A DNA stretch of 64,000 nt from Distichodus sexfasciatus. Lineage: Eukaryota; Chordata; Actinopteri; Characiformes; Distichodontidae. Of the stretch, positions 10,634 to 21,396 are shown piece after piece. Made by a program: the position numbers and the translations under genes. The notes under the pieces are model-generated. The model did no database searches, was not told the DNA's origin, and worked only from the letters and a program-made list of their open reading frames with translations. Location of the stretch: positions 372,001-436,000 of the forward strand of contig JAVGVS010000306.1 in the NCBI GenBank assembly GCA_032718565.1, given 5' to 3'. The number at the start of each line of letters is the position of its first letter. Position 1 is the stretch's first letter.

Positions 10634-11179
10634 TATACTGATGCCAAGCAGGTGTTGAAAAACCATAAACAAAATATATATAAGAAATATAAATGTGATT
10701 GTTTATTTTATCAATTTACAAAATGCAAAATTGAGCCGAACAAAGAGAAATCTAAATCAAATCAATATTTGGGTGTTACTACCTTTTGCCTTCAAACCAG
10801 CATCAGTTACTTATAAGATACACTTTTAAAGTCAGGGTTTTGTGAGGATTATAGTCATTATATTATTTTGTAATCATTATATTATTTTGTAGGATTATAG
10901 GATTATAGATCTGTGGTCAGTTCTCCAAGATGTTTGGAACAACCTACCAGCCGAGTTCCTTCCAAAACTGTGTGCAAGTGTACCTAGAAGAATTGATGTG
11001 GCTGTTTTGAAGGCAAAGGGTGGTCACACCAAATATTGATTTGATTTAGATTTCTCTTTTGTTCATTCACTGCATTTTGTTGATTGATGAAAATAAATGA
11101 TTAACACTTCCATTTTTGAAAGTATTCTTTGTTTACAGCATTTTTTCACACCTGCCTAAAACTTTTGCACAGTACTGTA
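10634..11179 (+). mobile_element. Tc1/mariner-like fold-back derivative
   Basis: The right terminus reads GCACAGTACTGTA with CACACCTGCCTAAAACTTTT just inside it. The left arm (about 10640-10840) is a diverged inverted copy of the right arm (about 10990-11179), so the element is a long palindrome. Its centre holds repeats of ATTATATTATTTTGT. It sits inside the AAGTATACT-rich element. A second member is at 45566-46165 in the opposite orientation. Confidence 0.75.
10908..11039 (+). pseudogene. Tc1-type transposase C-terminus remnant
   Basis: An open frame of 43 codons ending in TGA, with no start of its own. It reads DLWSVLQDVWNNLPAEF, then SVPRRID and finally KGGHTKY before the stop. Tc1-type transposases end in the same pattern (..LWxxLQxxWNxIP..MPRR..ARGGHTRY stop). 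The catalytic DDE domain is absent, so it can only be a relic inside a non-autonomous element. Confidence 0.75.
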
Positions 11180-11394
11180 CTTTTAGACTTTAGTAGACTT
11201 TTCTTTATACTTATCAGTATAAGTCAAGTATACTTCACTATACTATTCTTAAGAATATAAAATATAGTATATAAAAAGTAAACTTCAAGTATACTGCCTC
11301 TGTTTTAGTATATAATAAGTATACTCATAGTACACTTGAATTAACTACTTTTTGCTAAGGGTGGTTGCACTTGAAGTGAGATGTTATCCAATCT

Positions 11395-11507
11395 GAGAGT
11401 AAACAACTGCACATTAACAAGATCCAGTACAAATACAGACGATTCCGAGACAAGACTCAGACCTTCAAAGACTGGTCTCGTAACTGGTCTCGAATACTAC
11501 AACACTA
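11395..11507 (+). mobile_element. Right-end fragment of hAT-3 family
   Basis: CCGAGACAAGACTCAGACC..AAAGACTGGTCTCG..GAATACTACAACACTA matches the right end of the element at 53397-54223. No left end is seen here. Confidence 0.6.
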
Positions 11508-11630
11508 GGCTACACACATCTATAAATTTGGTAAATATCACATTTTTTCACATCTCATTTAAACCGATTTTAAAGTTTATAAATGTCTTTTACTCATTAC
11601 AACATAAATCTAAAAGTTCTACCACCTTTT

Positions 11631-11887
11631 AGGAGCAGTTGGTGCTGTAACGGTAGAGTGTTCACCCCGTGATCTGAAGGTCTCCGGACCGGTAAAGTTA
11701 CCACTGAGGTACTCACGAGCAAGGTACCACCCCCAAGAACTGCTCTTCAGGCTCTACCCTTGTTAGCTGCCCACTGCTCCTTTACAGATTGGTCAAATGC
11801 AGAGGTCACATTTCGGTGTGGGGCTCTTTGTGCTGTGCTGTGGTGTGTTCACTCGCTAATCGAATAATCACTCGCTATCACTTTCAA
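11631..11887 (+). mobile_element. SINE-A copy, near full length
   Basis: Head GGAGCAGTTGGTGCTGTAAC, body ACCACTGAGGTACTCACGAG, GTTAGCTGCCCACTGCTCCT, and a tail with GTGTTCACTCGC and AATAATCACTCGC. Confidence 0.88.
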
Positions 11888-12668
11888 ACAGAATATTTAA
11901 AAATCTGTCCGTATTGACGTAAATGAAACACACTGGAGAAGAAGAAAAAGGGTTGTTTGGATTTAGGTTTATGGCCAATAGAGATGAATAATTCAGTCTT
12001 GTGTAATTTCTCACAAATTTAACGTCATTACACACACGTCTGGCGTGGCAGAGATGTGCGAGATTTCATACCGTGTGGAGTCGAAGTCCTGATGAGATTT
12101 TGAGTGTGTATTAATGGGCTGATGAGAAAGCTTTATTGGACGTTTAGCAGGACAGCAAAATCAGAGTCATAATGAATACTGAGATCAATAGAGGCGGGAA
12201 CGGAACTGTAAACACGTGCAAGGCAGAAAAAAACTCTGCGGATTATTAATGTGTGGCCAAGGGGAAAAAATGAATTAAAATCCTAGTATAGCACTGCACC
12301 AAGCCACGTTCATGACACGCCAGCACTTAATCATACTGTCTGCAGAGAGCGTTGCAGAATGCATTGGAAAAGTTTATTTATGTGTGGTTTGTGTTTAACA
12401 TCTTAGCCAGACCACCTAGCTAAAAATACCCCCACACACGCAGACGGTAACATTATTGATAGGGAAGTCCAGCTCACAAATATATTTCACGAACACAGAG
12501 TCCAGACTTGCAGACATCCGGGGTCTTGGACTACGGTTCAGGAAGATGGACGAATATGGTTTGCTATAGGTCTTTAAAATAAAATGCAATAAAATATCTT
12601 TGAAGCCAAATTTTACAAATAACTGACGGAATTTTGAATTTACATTAATCTTTGCTTATTTAGTGAAA
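11888..12668. other. Unique AT-rich DNA, no gene seen
   Basis: It contains several TTAAT/ATTAA motifs at 12000-12400 and no coding signal. Confidence 0.4.
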
Positions 12669-12910
12669 CTAAGTGATTATTTGTCATTGTGAACACAACA
12701 CAGCACAGAACAAAGTGCACCACAACCAGGTGTGACCTCTGCATTTGACCCATCCGCAAAAGAACTGTGGGCGACGCTCGGGAAGCAGTACTTTGGGACG
12801 GTACCTTGCTCATGAGTAACCCAGTGGTACCTTTACCAGTCTGGGATTCAAACTGGCGACCTTCCGATCACAGAGCCAATTTCCAAACCACTACACTACC
12901 AACTGCCCCC
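12669..12910 (-). mobile_element. SINE-A copy, near full length
   Basis: Reverse-strand tail AGTGATTATTTGTCATTGTG, GTGCACCACAACCAGGTGTG, GCTCATGAGTAACCCAGTGG and head ending CCAACTGCCCCC. Confidence 0.9.
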
Positions 12911-12971
12911 AAATTATTTGTCTGATCTCTCGTTTTGTTAATATTCGTTGGTGTGGTGTGCACGCTTCATT

Positions 12972-13066
12972 GGGGTAAATTGGTAACGTGACAGTGAGAG
13001 AGTTGGCTCCGTCATCGGAGGGTCGTTGAATCAAGTTCTTGACCAGTAAAGGTACCACGCTGGGAT
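12972..13066 (+). mobile_element. SINE-A head fragment
   Basis: GGGGTAAATTGGTAACGTGA through CCAGTAAAGGTACCAC. The copy stops before the body. It lies head-on to the copy at 12669-12910, close enough to form an inverted pair. Confidence 0.6.
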
Positions 13067-13069
13067 ACC

Positions 13070-14175
13070 TTTTTTGCTAATGTACATTATATTAGTTGCT
13101 AATGTTCACTATGTTAGTTGCTAATGTTCACTATGTTAGTTGCTAATGTACACTGTGTTAGTTGCTTCTACTCTGTCTGCTACGTACAATGCTGCAGTTG
13201 CACTCGGCACTTTAAAAACATCTCATTGCACCTGTCATCTGTCTTAGCACAATTTTGTAAACTCAGGTTAAAACTCTGCACATGGAACTTTATGTAACTT
13301 TATGTACCTTATTATATAATATATAGTTTTAATTTTTGTCCTATTTCCCTAACCTCCTTATTTAAGTTTGTATTTAAGTTTGTAAGTTTGTATTCTATCT
13401 CTATTTTGTTTTTGTTTTGTTCTAATTTGCCTAATTGCACAGTTAAAATGTTATTTGCTAATGTTAGTTGCTAATGTTCACTATGTTAGTTGCTAATGTT
13501 CACTATGTTAGTTGCTAATGTTCGCTCTGTTAGTTGCTAATGTTCGCTCTGTTAGTTGCTAATGTTCACTATGTCAGTTGCTAATGTACACTATGTTAGT
13601 TACTAATGTACACTATGTTAGTTGCTAATCTACACTATGTTAGTTGCTAATGTACACTATATTAGTTGATAATGTTCACTGTTAGTTGCTAATGTACATT
13701 TTTAGTTGCTAATGTCCACTATGTTAGTTGCTAATGTGCACTATGTTAGTTGCTAATGTGCACTATTAGTTGCTAATGTGTACCATGTTAGTTGCTAATG
13801 TTCACTATGTTAGTTGCTAATGTACAGTTTGTTAGTTGCTAATGTGCATTATGTTAGTTGCTAATGTACACTATGTTAGTTGCTAATGTGCACTATGTTA
13901 GTTGCTAATGTGCACCATGTTAGTTGCTAATGTTCACTCTGTTAGTTGCTAATGTTCACTATGTTAGTTGCTAATGTACACTATGTTAGTTGCTAATGTT
14001 CACTATGTTAGTTGCTAATGTACACTATGTTAGTTGTTAATGTACACTGTTAGTTGCTAATGTCCACTAAGTTAGTTGTTAATGTACACTGTTAGTTGCT
14101 AATGTCCACTATGTTAGTTGTTAATGTGCACTATGTTATTTGCTAATGTACTCTATGTTAGCTGCTAACGTAGTT
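13070..14175. repeat. 22 bp minisatellite (TTAGTTGCTAATGTNCACTATG)
   Basis: About four units at 13070-13166 and about 33 units at 13451-14175, split by some 280 bp of non-repeat DNA. Units vary mainly at one position (TTCACT, TACACT, TGCACT) and some lack TATG. Confidence 0.95.
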
Positions 14176-14226
14176 AGCAACCATGCTTTTGTGAAATGCA
14201 TCCCTAGATAAGAGTGTTTGCCATAT

Positions 14227-14351
14227 GGGCTGGTTTCTTGAACACGGATTAACCCCATTCTTAGACTAAGTTGTAGTGCCAGTGGAGATTTATCACTGAA
14301 AGTCAAAGTTAGTCTAGGACTAGGCTTAGTTTTAGACTGGGAAATTGGCCC
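14227..14351. mobile_element. Small palindromic MITE (125 bp)
   Basis: Starts GGGCTGGTTTCTTGAAC and ends GGGAAATTGGCCC, with inverted TTAGACTAAG/TTAGTCTAGGACTA arms. A second copy is at 52507-52631. Confidence 0.7.
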
Positions 14352-14925
14352 GATATGCATATCACCCCATTTTCTTTTCTCATAATAACTGTTTGTGCAA
14401 TATGATCTTATTTGATGCATATAAGTGTGTGTGTATATCACCCATACGTTTTCCTCAGTCTCTTGCATAACTGTTGGTGCATATGATCTTACCCACTGCA
14501 AGTGCAAGTTTAAGCTTGTATATGTGTGTGCCCACAAACGCAGACACTCAGACCCGGACATACACACACATACACACTCACACGTGCACGTGCATGGTGC
14601 TAGCTAGCCGGCTTGGCGTGGTGGTGGTGGTAGGGGGGGTCGGTGGCGGTGACAGAAATTGAGGGGGACGTGGTGGCAGCTGTGGGCCGCTCGGAGCACT
14701 GTCAGAGTGGAATGATTAATGAATGGCGGCCCCAGCTGAGGCTAACCTTTGGAGAAGCGAGCAGGACATCTGCACAACTGTCAGCGCTCTGACAAGGACA
14801 GAGCTGAACAACCAATTATTTCGCCATCACTAAGGTAGGCTGTCAGCTTAATCCTAGCCATTCACTTAGGCAAGGACAGGCAAATTTCTCCTTTACATAC
14901 ACACTGGGCTGTGGTGTGGTGCTGC
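14352..14925. other. Unique DNA with GT-rich and GGT-rich stretches
   Basis: A GGTGGTGGTGG/GGGGGGG tract lies at 14618-14660. The part at 14680-14840 looks like a regulatory island (GAATGATTAATGAATGGCGG). No exon is recognised. Confidence 0.35.
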
Positions 14926-14927
14926 TG

Positions 14928-14967
<40 letters not shown>

Positions 14968-15290
14968 CTATATTACCATCGTTGTGAGTTACTTCCATTG
15001 ACTCACATAATGAGTAGATGTAAATAATAACTCCAGCTACACCGCACTCCAATCCTGACCTTAACCTCAGTAGCCAAAAATAAATCTTTTACCTATTTTA
15101 GTTTCTCAAAAAAAACATCAACATTCTCTATTAAATCATTTTACCGTAAAGCTTCTTCACACACCAAAAAATGTCATCACAAATAAAGAAAATTGACAAA
15201 TCGTAATAGATTTGAGTTTTCCTGTCTTTTAAGGGGACAGCCAGGTCCCCACAACTCCCTAAATACATGTGAAGACACACACACACACAC
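14926..15290 (+). repeat. (CA)n plus R1 dispersed repeat
   Basis: (CA)n at 14931-14963 leads into the R1 body: TTCCATTGACTCACATAATG, AAATAAATCTTTTACC, TTTAGTTTCTCAAA and TTAAGGGGACAGCCAGGTCC, and then a second CA tract. The same order recurs at 19250, 34545, 36661, 42366 and, inverted, at 40390-41355. Confidence 0.75.
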
Positions 15291-15492
15291 GTACCTACAA
15301 ACACACACCAATACACACACACACACACACACATACAAACACAGATGCACACACAGTCAGGCACTATGAAATGCAAGCACACAAACATACACCTATACAC
15401 TCAAAAAAACACATGCACACAAACACAGATACACACACCATGAAATGCAAGCACACACACATATACACACAAGCACACACACATACATAAAT
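15270..15492. repeat. Imperfect (CA)n complex
   Basis: Many short ACACAC/ATACAC runs with an internal duplication around CATGAAATGCAAGCACAC (15364 and 15438). Open frames rich in HT or CV are artefacts. Confidence 0.9.
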
Positions 15493-15782
15493 GCTTGGAC
15501 AAAATAGGATTAACCCTTCCTGTGCCAAAGGTGTCGGGATGTGGGTGACTCCTGCTGCTGTGAGTATAACAGACAACAGCTTGGGATTAATGATAACGTA
15601 ATGTGTGTATGTGTGTGTGTGAGAAGATATGTCTGGGTGTGAGATTTTCAGGTGTTTGTTGTTTGTGAGTTAGTCGTCCCCTAAATATATATACAGTAAT
15701 CTAAGTATAAGACATATAATCTTTGTCGGGATGTTTATAAATATGAGGACCTGTCTTATAAATAAGAAATTTTAAATGATAA
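15493..15782. other. No gene seen
   Basis: A short GT tract at 15604-15620, otherwise unique AT-rich DNA. Confidence 0.4.
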
Positions 15783-15917
15783 AAGTTGCATCATTGGCCC
15801 CCGCCCAGGGTTGGTCCTCGCCTTGCACCTGTAGTTCCTGGGATAGACTCTGGTCCCCACCATGACCCCAGTTGGGATTAAGTGGTTCGGAAAGTAAATG
15901 AATGAAGTTGCATCATT
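15783..15917 (+). mobile_element. 5'-truncated SINE-B with target duplication
   Basis: Only the last 109 bp of SINE-B are present (15796-15904; GCCCAGGGTTGGTCCT..GACCCCAGTTGGGATTAAGT..AATGAATG). A perfect 13 bp direct repeat, AAGTTGCATCATT, flanks it (15783-15795 and 15905-15917). Truncation plus target duplication is the signature of target-primed reverse transcription. Confidence 0.88.
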
Positions 15918-16500
15918 TATTTGAAAAACATAAAGCACTAAACATTTTGACTTGTGGTTAAGTTACTGACGTTAAAGTTGGTATTGATGTTATTTAGGCC
16001 ATTTAATAATTAATCAGGGTACCAAGTACCTTAAAAAGACAGCAAGACATTATATGTGTATGTGTGTAGTGTGTGTGCGTGTGTGTGTTGTGTGTTCTGT
16101 ATCAGGAGGTAGCCTCAGCTTTACACACAGTGTGATGTTTTATTGGTCTCAGTGGTCGTAGTCCAAATGTCAAATGTTGGATCTTTTGAACAAAACACAC
16201 CATGTTACACACACACACAGAGGCAGAGGCAGAACTGAGGCTTTACACACTGATACCTCACATGTAATCATATATTTATATACAAAAATATTTCATGAGA
16301 GCACATAGTCTCAATGTTCTATAAACCATCCAACACCATTGATGACAAATGCAGACCAAAACATCATGGGTCCATTTATTGAGTTTCATGTTGTTCTGTA
16401 AATGAAGAGAATCAAACGTTGTTGTTCTCACACCTTTGCCGTCCAAATGAAATTCAACTTAGGCGTTAAGTCAGTCTAATAAATAACAGTTCTTATATAA
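15918..16500. other. No gene seen; short GT and CA tracts
   Basis: A GT-rich tract lies at 16052-16095 and a CA tract at 16206-16219. The rest is unique AT-rich DNA. Confidence 0.4.
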
Positions 16501-16632
16501 TTCATTCATTCATTATCCAAACTGCTCAATCCCAACCAGGGTCACAGTGGGAGGGGGCCGGAGCCTATCCTGGGAACTACATGCGCAAGCCGGGGACCAA
16601 CCCTGGGCAGGCGCCAACACACTGCAGGGCAC
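16501..16632 (-). mobile_element. SINE-B 3' fragment
   Basis: Starts with ATTCATTCATT, then CAATCCCAACCAGGGTC, CCTATCCTGGGAAC and CCCTGGGCAGGCGCCAACAC. Confidence 0.75.
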
Positions 16633-16668
16633 CTTGCATAATTGGGTCTATTAATTATAATACTCAAT

Positions 16669-16926
16669 GGGCAGTATTTAGGGGAGAGTGGTGTGTGTAA
16701 TGGTGAGGAAGTTCCCTGCGTTATCAGGGAACAAGGTCAGCGATTTGAATCCTCGACTGCTAAAGGTACCACTGAGGTACTCATGAGCAAAGTACCGTCC
16801 CCAAGCACTGCTGCCCATGTCAGCTGCCCACTGCTCCTTCACGATTGGGTCAAATGTAGAGGTCATTTTTTGCTGTGGTGCACTGTGTGCTGTGCTGTGG
16901 TGTGTTGAAAACGACAAATATTAATC
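16669..16926 (+). mobile_element. SINE-A copy, near full length
   Basis: B box GATTTGAATCC, ACCACTGAGGTACTCATGAG, GTCAGCTGCCCACTGCTCCT and CACTGTGTGCTGTGCTGTGG. The head is diverged. It lies between two SINE-B 3' fragments. Confidence 0.85.
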
Positions 16927-16929
16927 ATC

Positions 16930-17050
16930 AATCATTCATTATACGAATTGCTTGATCCCAACCGGGTTCGTGGCGGGACCGGAGCATATACTGGGAACAT
17001 ACGGGCGCAAGGTGGGGACCAACCCTGGGCAGGGCCAGCACACTGCAAGG
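16930..17050 (-). mobile_element. SINE-B 3' fragment
   Basis: ATCATTCATTATACGAATTG, TTGATCCCAACCGGGTTC and ACCAACCCTGGGCAGGGCCA repeat the same part of SINE-B as 16501-16632 in the same orientation. Confidence 0.75.
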
Positions 17051-17089
17051 TAAAGGAAATTAAATAAACATAATGCTAAGAATAATATG

Positions 17090-17270
17090 AATATTGACAT
17101 TTTGGAACGTGTGGATGTTTAGATTTTTGTCTCCTCCAACTCCATCTCGCAGCTGCTGAGAGTGCGTTGTAAAGTCACTTCTGCCAGTTCAACACCAATT
17201 TCAAACACTTGGTAGTTGAAAATAGCTGTATTGGTAAAGAGAAAATGTTATTTACAATGTCGGGTTCTGC
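17090..17270. repeat. Dispersed repeat fragment (family D)
   Basis: TCTCGCAGCTGCTGAGAGTG and TCTGCCAGTTCAACACCAAT resemble 48400-48500 and 5590-5660. Unidentified. Confidence 0.45.
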
Positions 17271-17375
17271 TACACCACATCACCATTTATAGAAATATAA
17301 CATAGGGGCCCATGTACTCCTTAATCTGCCCTTCACTACTGATACACCTGAAAAAATAGTAGTTTCATTAATTTT

Positions 17376-17619
17376 TAGGAGTGCACGATTCAGAAAATCT
17401 CACGATTTAATTCATGATTCATAAATAATTCACGATTCAATACACAGATGAATTTGTTTCCAGATTGCTGTTTTGAGTTACTTTTTCCATTTGATTATGA
17501 CAGATCAACAAAATAAATCACACTGATTCGAATGTAGTTTAGGGTTAGGCGTAGGGTTAGGGTTATGAATCGATTTTGTGAAATGCAATCGATGCGATCC
17601 ATTTTTTTGCACACTCTTA
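17376..17619. mobile_element. hAT-like MITE (244 bp)
   Basis: Left end TAGGAGTGCACGATTC, right end TTTTTGCACACTCTTA. Flanks TTAATTTT (17368-17375) and CTAATTTC (17620-17627) agree at 6 of 8 positions. The 8 bp duplication and TAGGRGTGCA terminus fit hAT. Telomere-like GGGTTAGG repeats lie inside at 17541-17566. Confidence 0.6.
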
Positions 17620-18349
17620 CTAATTTCAGCTAGCTCCTCTCCAACGTTGGCTTTTGGCAGTGTCGTTTGGGTGTATTTTTGATTGGCAGGTCTCTAGATC
17701 CGAGGCGTAAGGGGTTGTGAGTGCTGTCACTCTTCCAGACGCGCAGAAGAACTTGCGGGTGATGAAGTTGCTTCGATTAACACTAATGAAGGAGTTCACA
17801 TCCGAGCGCGTAGGGGAAATGCATAGGTTTGTGTTTGTGAAAAGATTAAATTTCTTGCAAGGATTCTTGGAGAGTCTCTCTCCCTCCTTCTCTCTTTTCT
17901 CCTGTGTGTGTGTATGTGTGTGTGTGTGGTGTGTGTGAGAGAGAGAGTGATGGAGATCTGATTGAGGCGTTTCTGGCTCTAACGGATGGAGCTTGGCCCG
18001 TGAGCCTATTGACAGACTGCTGATGAAGCTCAAGGGAGAGAAGAGGGGAAATTAGGCAGGGATAAAATCAATTACCTTTAAAGCTGTCCCTCATCGCCGC
18101 TTGCCTCTGTACGTGTGTGTGTGTTTGTGTATGTGTGTGTGTGTTAGCATGCCTACTCTCATTTTTGCTGCAAATTAATTTTTGGTGATGTTATTGTGAT
18201 GTTTCTGTGCGTTTGTCTGTGTGTTCTTCCATCTATGTGTGTGTTATAACAGAGAGTAAGTGAGAAGGAATGATGCCAGGTAGTGTGTAGTGTGTATAAA
18301 GTTGTTTAGCTATGAAACTGTGTTTGTAGCTTCCTACCTCTATGTTGAT
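17620..18349. other. Unique island with GT microsatellites
   Basis: Moderately CpG-rich sequence at 17630-18100 with (GT)n at 17903-17935 and 18115-18143. No exon is recognised. Confidence 0.35.
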
Positions 18350-18421
18350 GAAGTCCTGGATTCAAACCTGCGACCTTCTGATCATGGGGCGAGCATACTA
18401 CCATTACACCACCAACTGCCC
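18350..18421 (-). mobile_element. SINE-A head fragment
   Basis: TTCAAACCTGCGACCTTCTG through CACCACCAACTGCCCC, the tRNA-like head only. Confidence 0.7.
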
Positions 18422-19166
18422 CAACAATACAGACTTAGTTTTACATTTATTCACTGTAATTTAGCTATATTTATTTATATATTCATGTGTAAACTATTGT
18501 TATATTACTGTGACTGCAACATGCATCCTGGGTGAAACATAATTTCAATATGCCGTCTTGAATCTTAAATTACGTCTATGTGGTGTCCCCATAAGCACAG
18601 TGAAGTAAACATGTGTCTATGTGCACGCGTGTAATGTGAGCACATCCGTGTCTACATGTCTGCATATGTGTGTGTGTGTATATAAGAAAATATACAGTTC
18701 TTGAATGAGATTATACTCTTTCCACCCTCTTTGTAGCTCCGGTCAGCCGTGCATCACTTCGCCCCGAGGTGGGAAAAAAGAGGCTTTTAGCTTTTAGGGG
18801 AAAAGGTTTCCACTGAGACAGTTGAAGGATGAAATGCCAAGCCAAGCCATGTGAATCCTCCTTGTGATTTACCTTGTGTATATTCATGAATGAACTTCAT
18901 GTTACTCCCAAGCATGAGATGTCTGGCCTGACACTCTTCAGTAGGTTTGATCTCTTGAACCAACTCGCCTCCTTTGTGTGTAGACAAATCGGCTCAGGCT
19001 TTGAATTTCATGAAATTCCGAGATGAAACGCCAGCTCGTCGCGCCGCCTTCCGAGGAGAGAGTTTACGAAGGAACCGTTCTTATCCGAGGGCTAAATCTC
19101 TGCTTGGGGAGGATTCCGTGATTAAGGGTTTATTAGGAAACTGAGTTACCTTGAATGCAAGTCTTG
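18422..19166. other. Unique DNA with a CpG-rich island at 19000-19130
   Basis: The segment with GCTCGTCGCGCCGCCTTCC and GTGATTAAGGGTTTATTAGG is GC-richer than its flanks. No exon is seen. Confidence 0.35.
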
Positions 19167-19169
19167 TCT

Positions 19170-19185
19170 CACATACACACACACA

Positions 19186-19250
<65 letters not shown>

Positions 19251-19500
19251 ACACTTGTATTACTATCTATGTGAGATACTTCCACTGACTCCCACAATGA
19301 CTAGATGTAAATTATCATGCAGCTACAGCAAACTCTAACCCTAACCAAAAACAAATCTTTTACCTTTTAACTATTCAAATAAAACATGGAAATTGTCCAT
19401 ATAACTTCCTTATGACGACCAGTCCTTACAAAAATGGATGAATCATAGTTTTCCCTCTTTTGGGGGACAGCCAGGCCCTCACAACCCCCTACATACATGC
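19170..19500 (+). repeat. (CA)n plus R1 dispersed repeat
   Basis: (CA)n at 19174-19252, then TTGTATTACTATCTATGTGA, TTCCACTGACTCCCACAATG, AAACAAATCTTTTACC, TTCAAATAAAACATGG and GGGGACAGCCAGGCCC. It carries the uninterrupted TTCAAATAAAACA that is split by MITE-1 at 40580. Confidence 0.8.
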
Positions 19501-19584
19501 ACACACACACACACATACACACACACATACAGAGGAAAGAGTTCTGGCTCTGTGTGAAACTGGGTTAGTAGACCGCACTGTGGC

Positions 19585-19623
19585 GAGAGAGAGGGAGAGA
19601 GGGAGAGAGGGAGGGAGAGAGAG
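19585..19623. repeat. (GA)/(GGGA) purine microsatellite
   Basis: GAGAGAGGGAGAGAGGGAGA-type repeats. Confidence 0.9.
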
Positions 19624-19794
19624 AACTTCAGCAGGAGCTATAAAGTGGGACAACGAATGCAAAAATACAGAGAAGAAATTGTATTTTTCTTTTGGGGAAG
19701 TGGGGGGAAGGTTTATTGGTAGTGATGAAGTCCTGAATATCCTCTAATATAGTTTAATTTCAAGTTTAATTTTAAAAAATATAGTATAAAATAA

Positions 19795-20106
19795 ATGATG
19801 ATGATGTTGATGATGATGATTATGATGATGATGCTGATGTTGTTGATCATGATGATGATAATGATGATGACAATGACAATGACAATGACAATGACAATGA
19901 CAATGACAATGACGATTATGATTATGATTATGATTATGATGATGATGATGATGTTGATGCTGATGATGATGATGAAGATTATGGTGTTGAAGATAAAGTT
20001 GATGACAATGATGATGATGATGATGATGATGGTGATGATGAGGCTGATGACAATGATGATGATAATGCTGCTGCTGCTGCTGATGATGATAATGATGATG
20101 AAGACA

Positions 20107-20148
<42 letters not shown>

Positions 20149-20263
20149 CTGATGATGATTATGATGATGATTATGATGATAAGGATGATGATTATGATGA
20201 TGCTGATGATGATTATGATGGTGATGATTATGATTATGATGATGCTGATGATGATGATAATGC

Positions 20264-20295
<32 letters not shown>

Positions 20296-20389
20296 CTGCT
20301 GCTGATGATATAGCTGATGATGTTGATGATGATTATGATGATGATTTTGATGATGCTGATGATGTTGATGATGATGATAATGTTGTTGT

Positions 20390-20444
<55 letters not shown>

Positions 20445-20543
20445 AATGCTGCTGATGATGATAATGCTGATGATAATGCTGATGATGATGATGATGGTGA
20501 TGTTGATGAAGATGCTGATGATGCTGATGATGATAATGATAAG
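19795..20543. repeat. (GAT)n array of about 750 bp with variant units
   Basis: Mostly GATGATGAT with GCT, GAC, TTA and (GACAAT)n variants. GACAAT repeats cluster at 19868-19912 and TATGAT at 19917-19938. The long Ile-rich and Met-rich open frames on the two strands are by-products. Confidence 0.97.
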
Positions 20544-21396
20544 AATCTGAAAGAATAAGGCTATAAAGTTTACTCCTAACGTTAGCATTGTGTTACTGAT
20601 CTCAGTATGTCTTGGCTCCTCAGCAGTGAAAGTGAAATTTGCCTGACTTTAGTGAGAGTGTGAGATTGAGTTGCCCTCTGTAACAGCAGTAACATGTAAA
20701 ATCTCTAGTTTAACAAGTAGCCTTTTACAAATCTCTCTCTTCCTCTCTCTCTCGCGCCTCTGGGTTCACATGCTGCAATTAGCGTTTCCTCTCTCTGGTG
20801 AATGAGGTTGGGAGGTGACGGGGGTCAAAGTGAATCTTCTCCTCTGTGCAGATGATTATGTCTTAACCTGCCGCTATTCAAAGGCACTCGCCTCTGGGCA
20901 TGAATCTACTGTGTGTGTGTGTGTGGTACGGTGTGTGTGAGCGTGCACTTACCAATGAGACATGACGACAGCCCCATGCACACTCGCACTCGTCTTCCAA
21001 CTAAAATGACAGAGAGAGAAGGAAAGGGCACAAGAATAGACTGCTGGGTCAAGTACCTGTTCATCGCAGGTTTCAGAGAACTCGACAGTCTGTGTGTGTG
21101 TGTGTTCAGTCTGTTGCGATATCACTGTAAAAGTGACTCTTCCCACATTGCGCAGCATTATGTAAACTATGACACGTCCATCTTGTAATATCATTGTTCT
21201 TGGCTCAGTCAACCTTTAGTGACGGAACCAAACACACTGTCGCAGATCTAAATTCATACATAATGTCAAAATACTCTTTGATTTTTTTGTTGTTCTTGAA
21301 ATTCTGTTCAAATGAATCCAAAATCACTGTGAATTTTGAGTCTTTGTCTAATGTTCAACAATTTTCTAAATTCTTTTACTGTTGCATTCACAATTA
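20544..21396. other. Unique DNA, no gene seen
   Basis: A CT-rich tract lies at 20733-20755 and (GT)n at 20911-20923. No exon is recognised. Confidence 0.4.

Larger units (their letters stand above)
10420..11361. mobile_element. Terminal-inverted-repeat element rich in AAGTATACT, interrupted
   Basis: Left end CCCTTAGCAAAAAGTAGT (10420-10437) is repeated inverted at the right end (11344-11361). Both flanks are dense in AGTATACTT motifs. A Tc1 fold-back at 10634-11179 interrupts it, so its own length is about 400 bp. No clear target duplication was found, so the superfamily is open. Confidence 0.75.

Noticed and set aside
13070..14175. CRISPR array
   Set aside because: Units are contiguous 22 bp repeats without unique spacers, in a vertebrate context.
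14618..14660. G-quadruplex regulatory element
   Set aside because: Loops are irregular and nothing nearby suggests a transcription start.
17541..17566. Interstitial telomere or chromosome fusion point
   Set aside because: Only about three imperfect TTAGGG units; similar short runs at 3306-3320 and 38636-38650 are also too short and lie in or beside repeats.
19713..20588. 291-residue Ile-rich frame and Met-rich frames
   Set aside because: They are translations of the (GAT)n array on the two strands; no start context, no domain.
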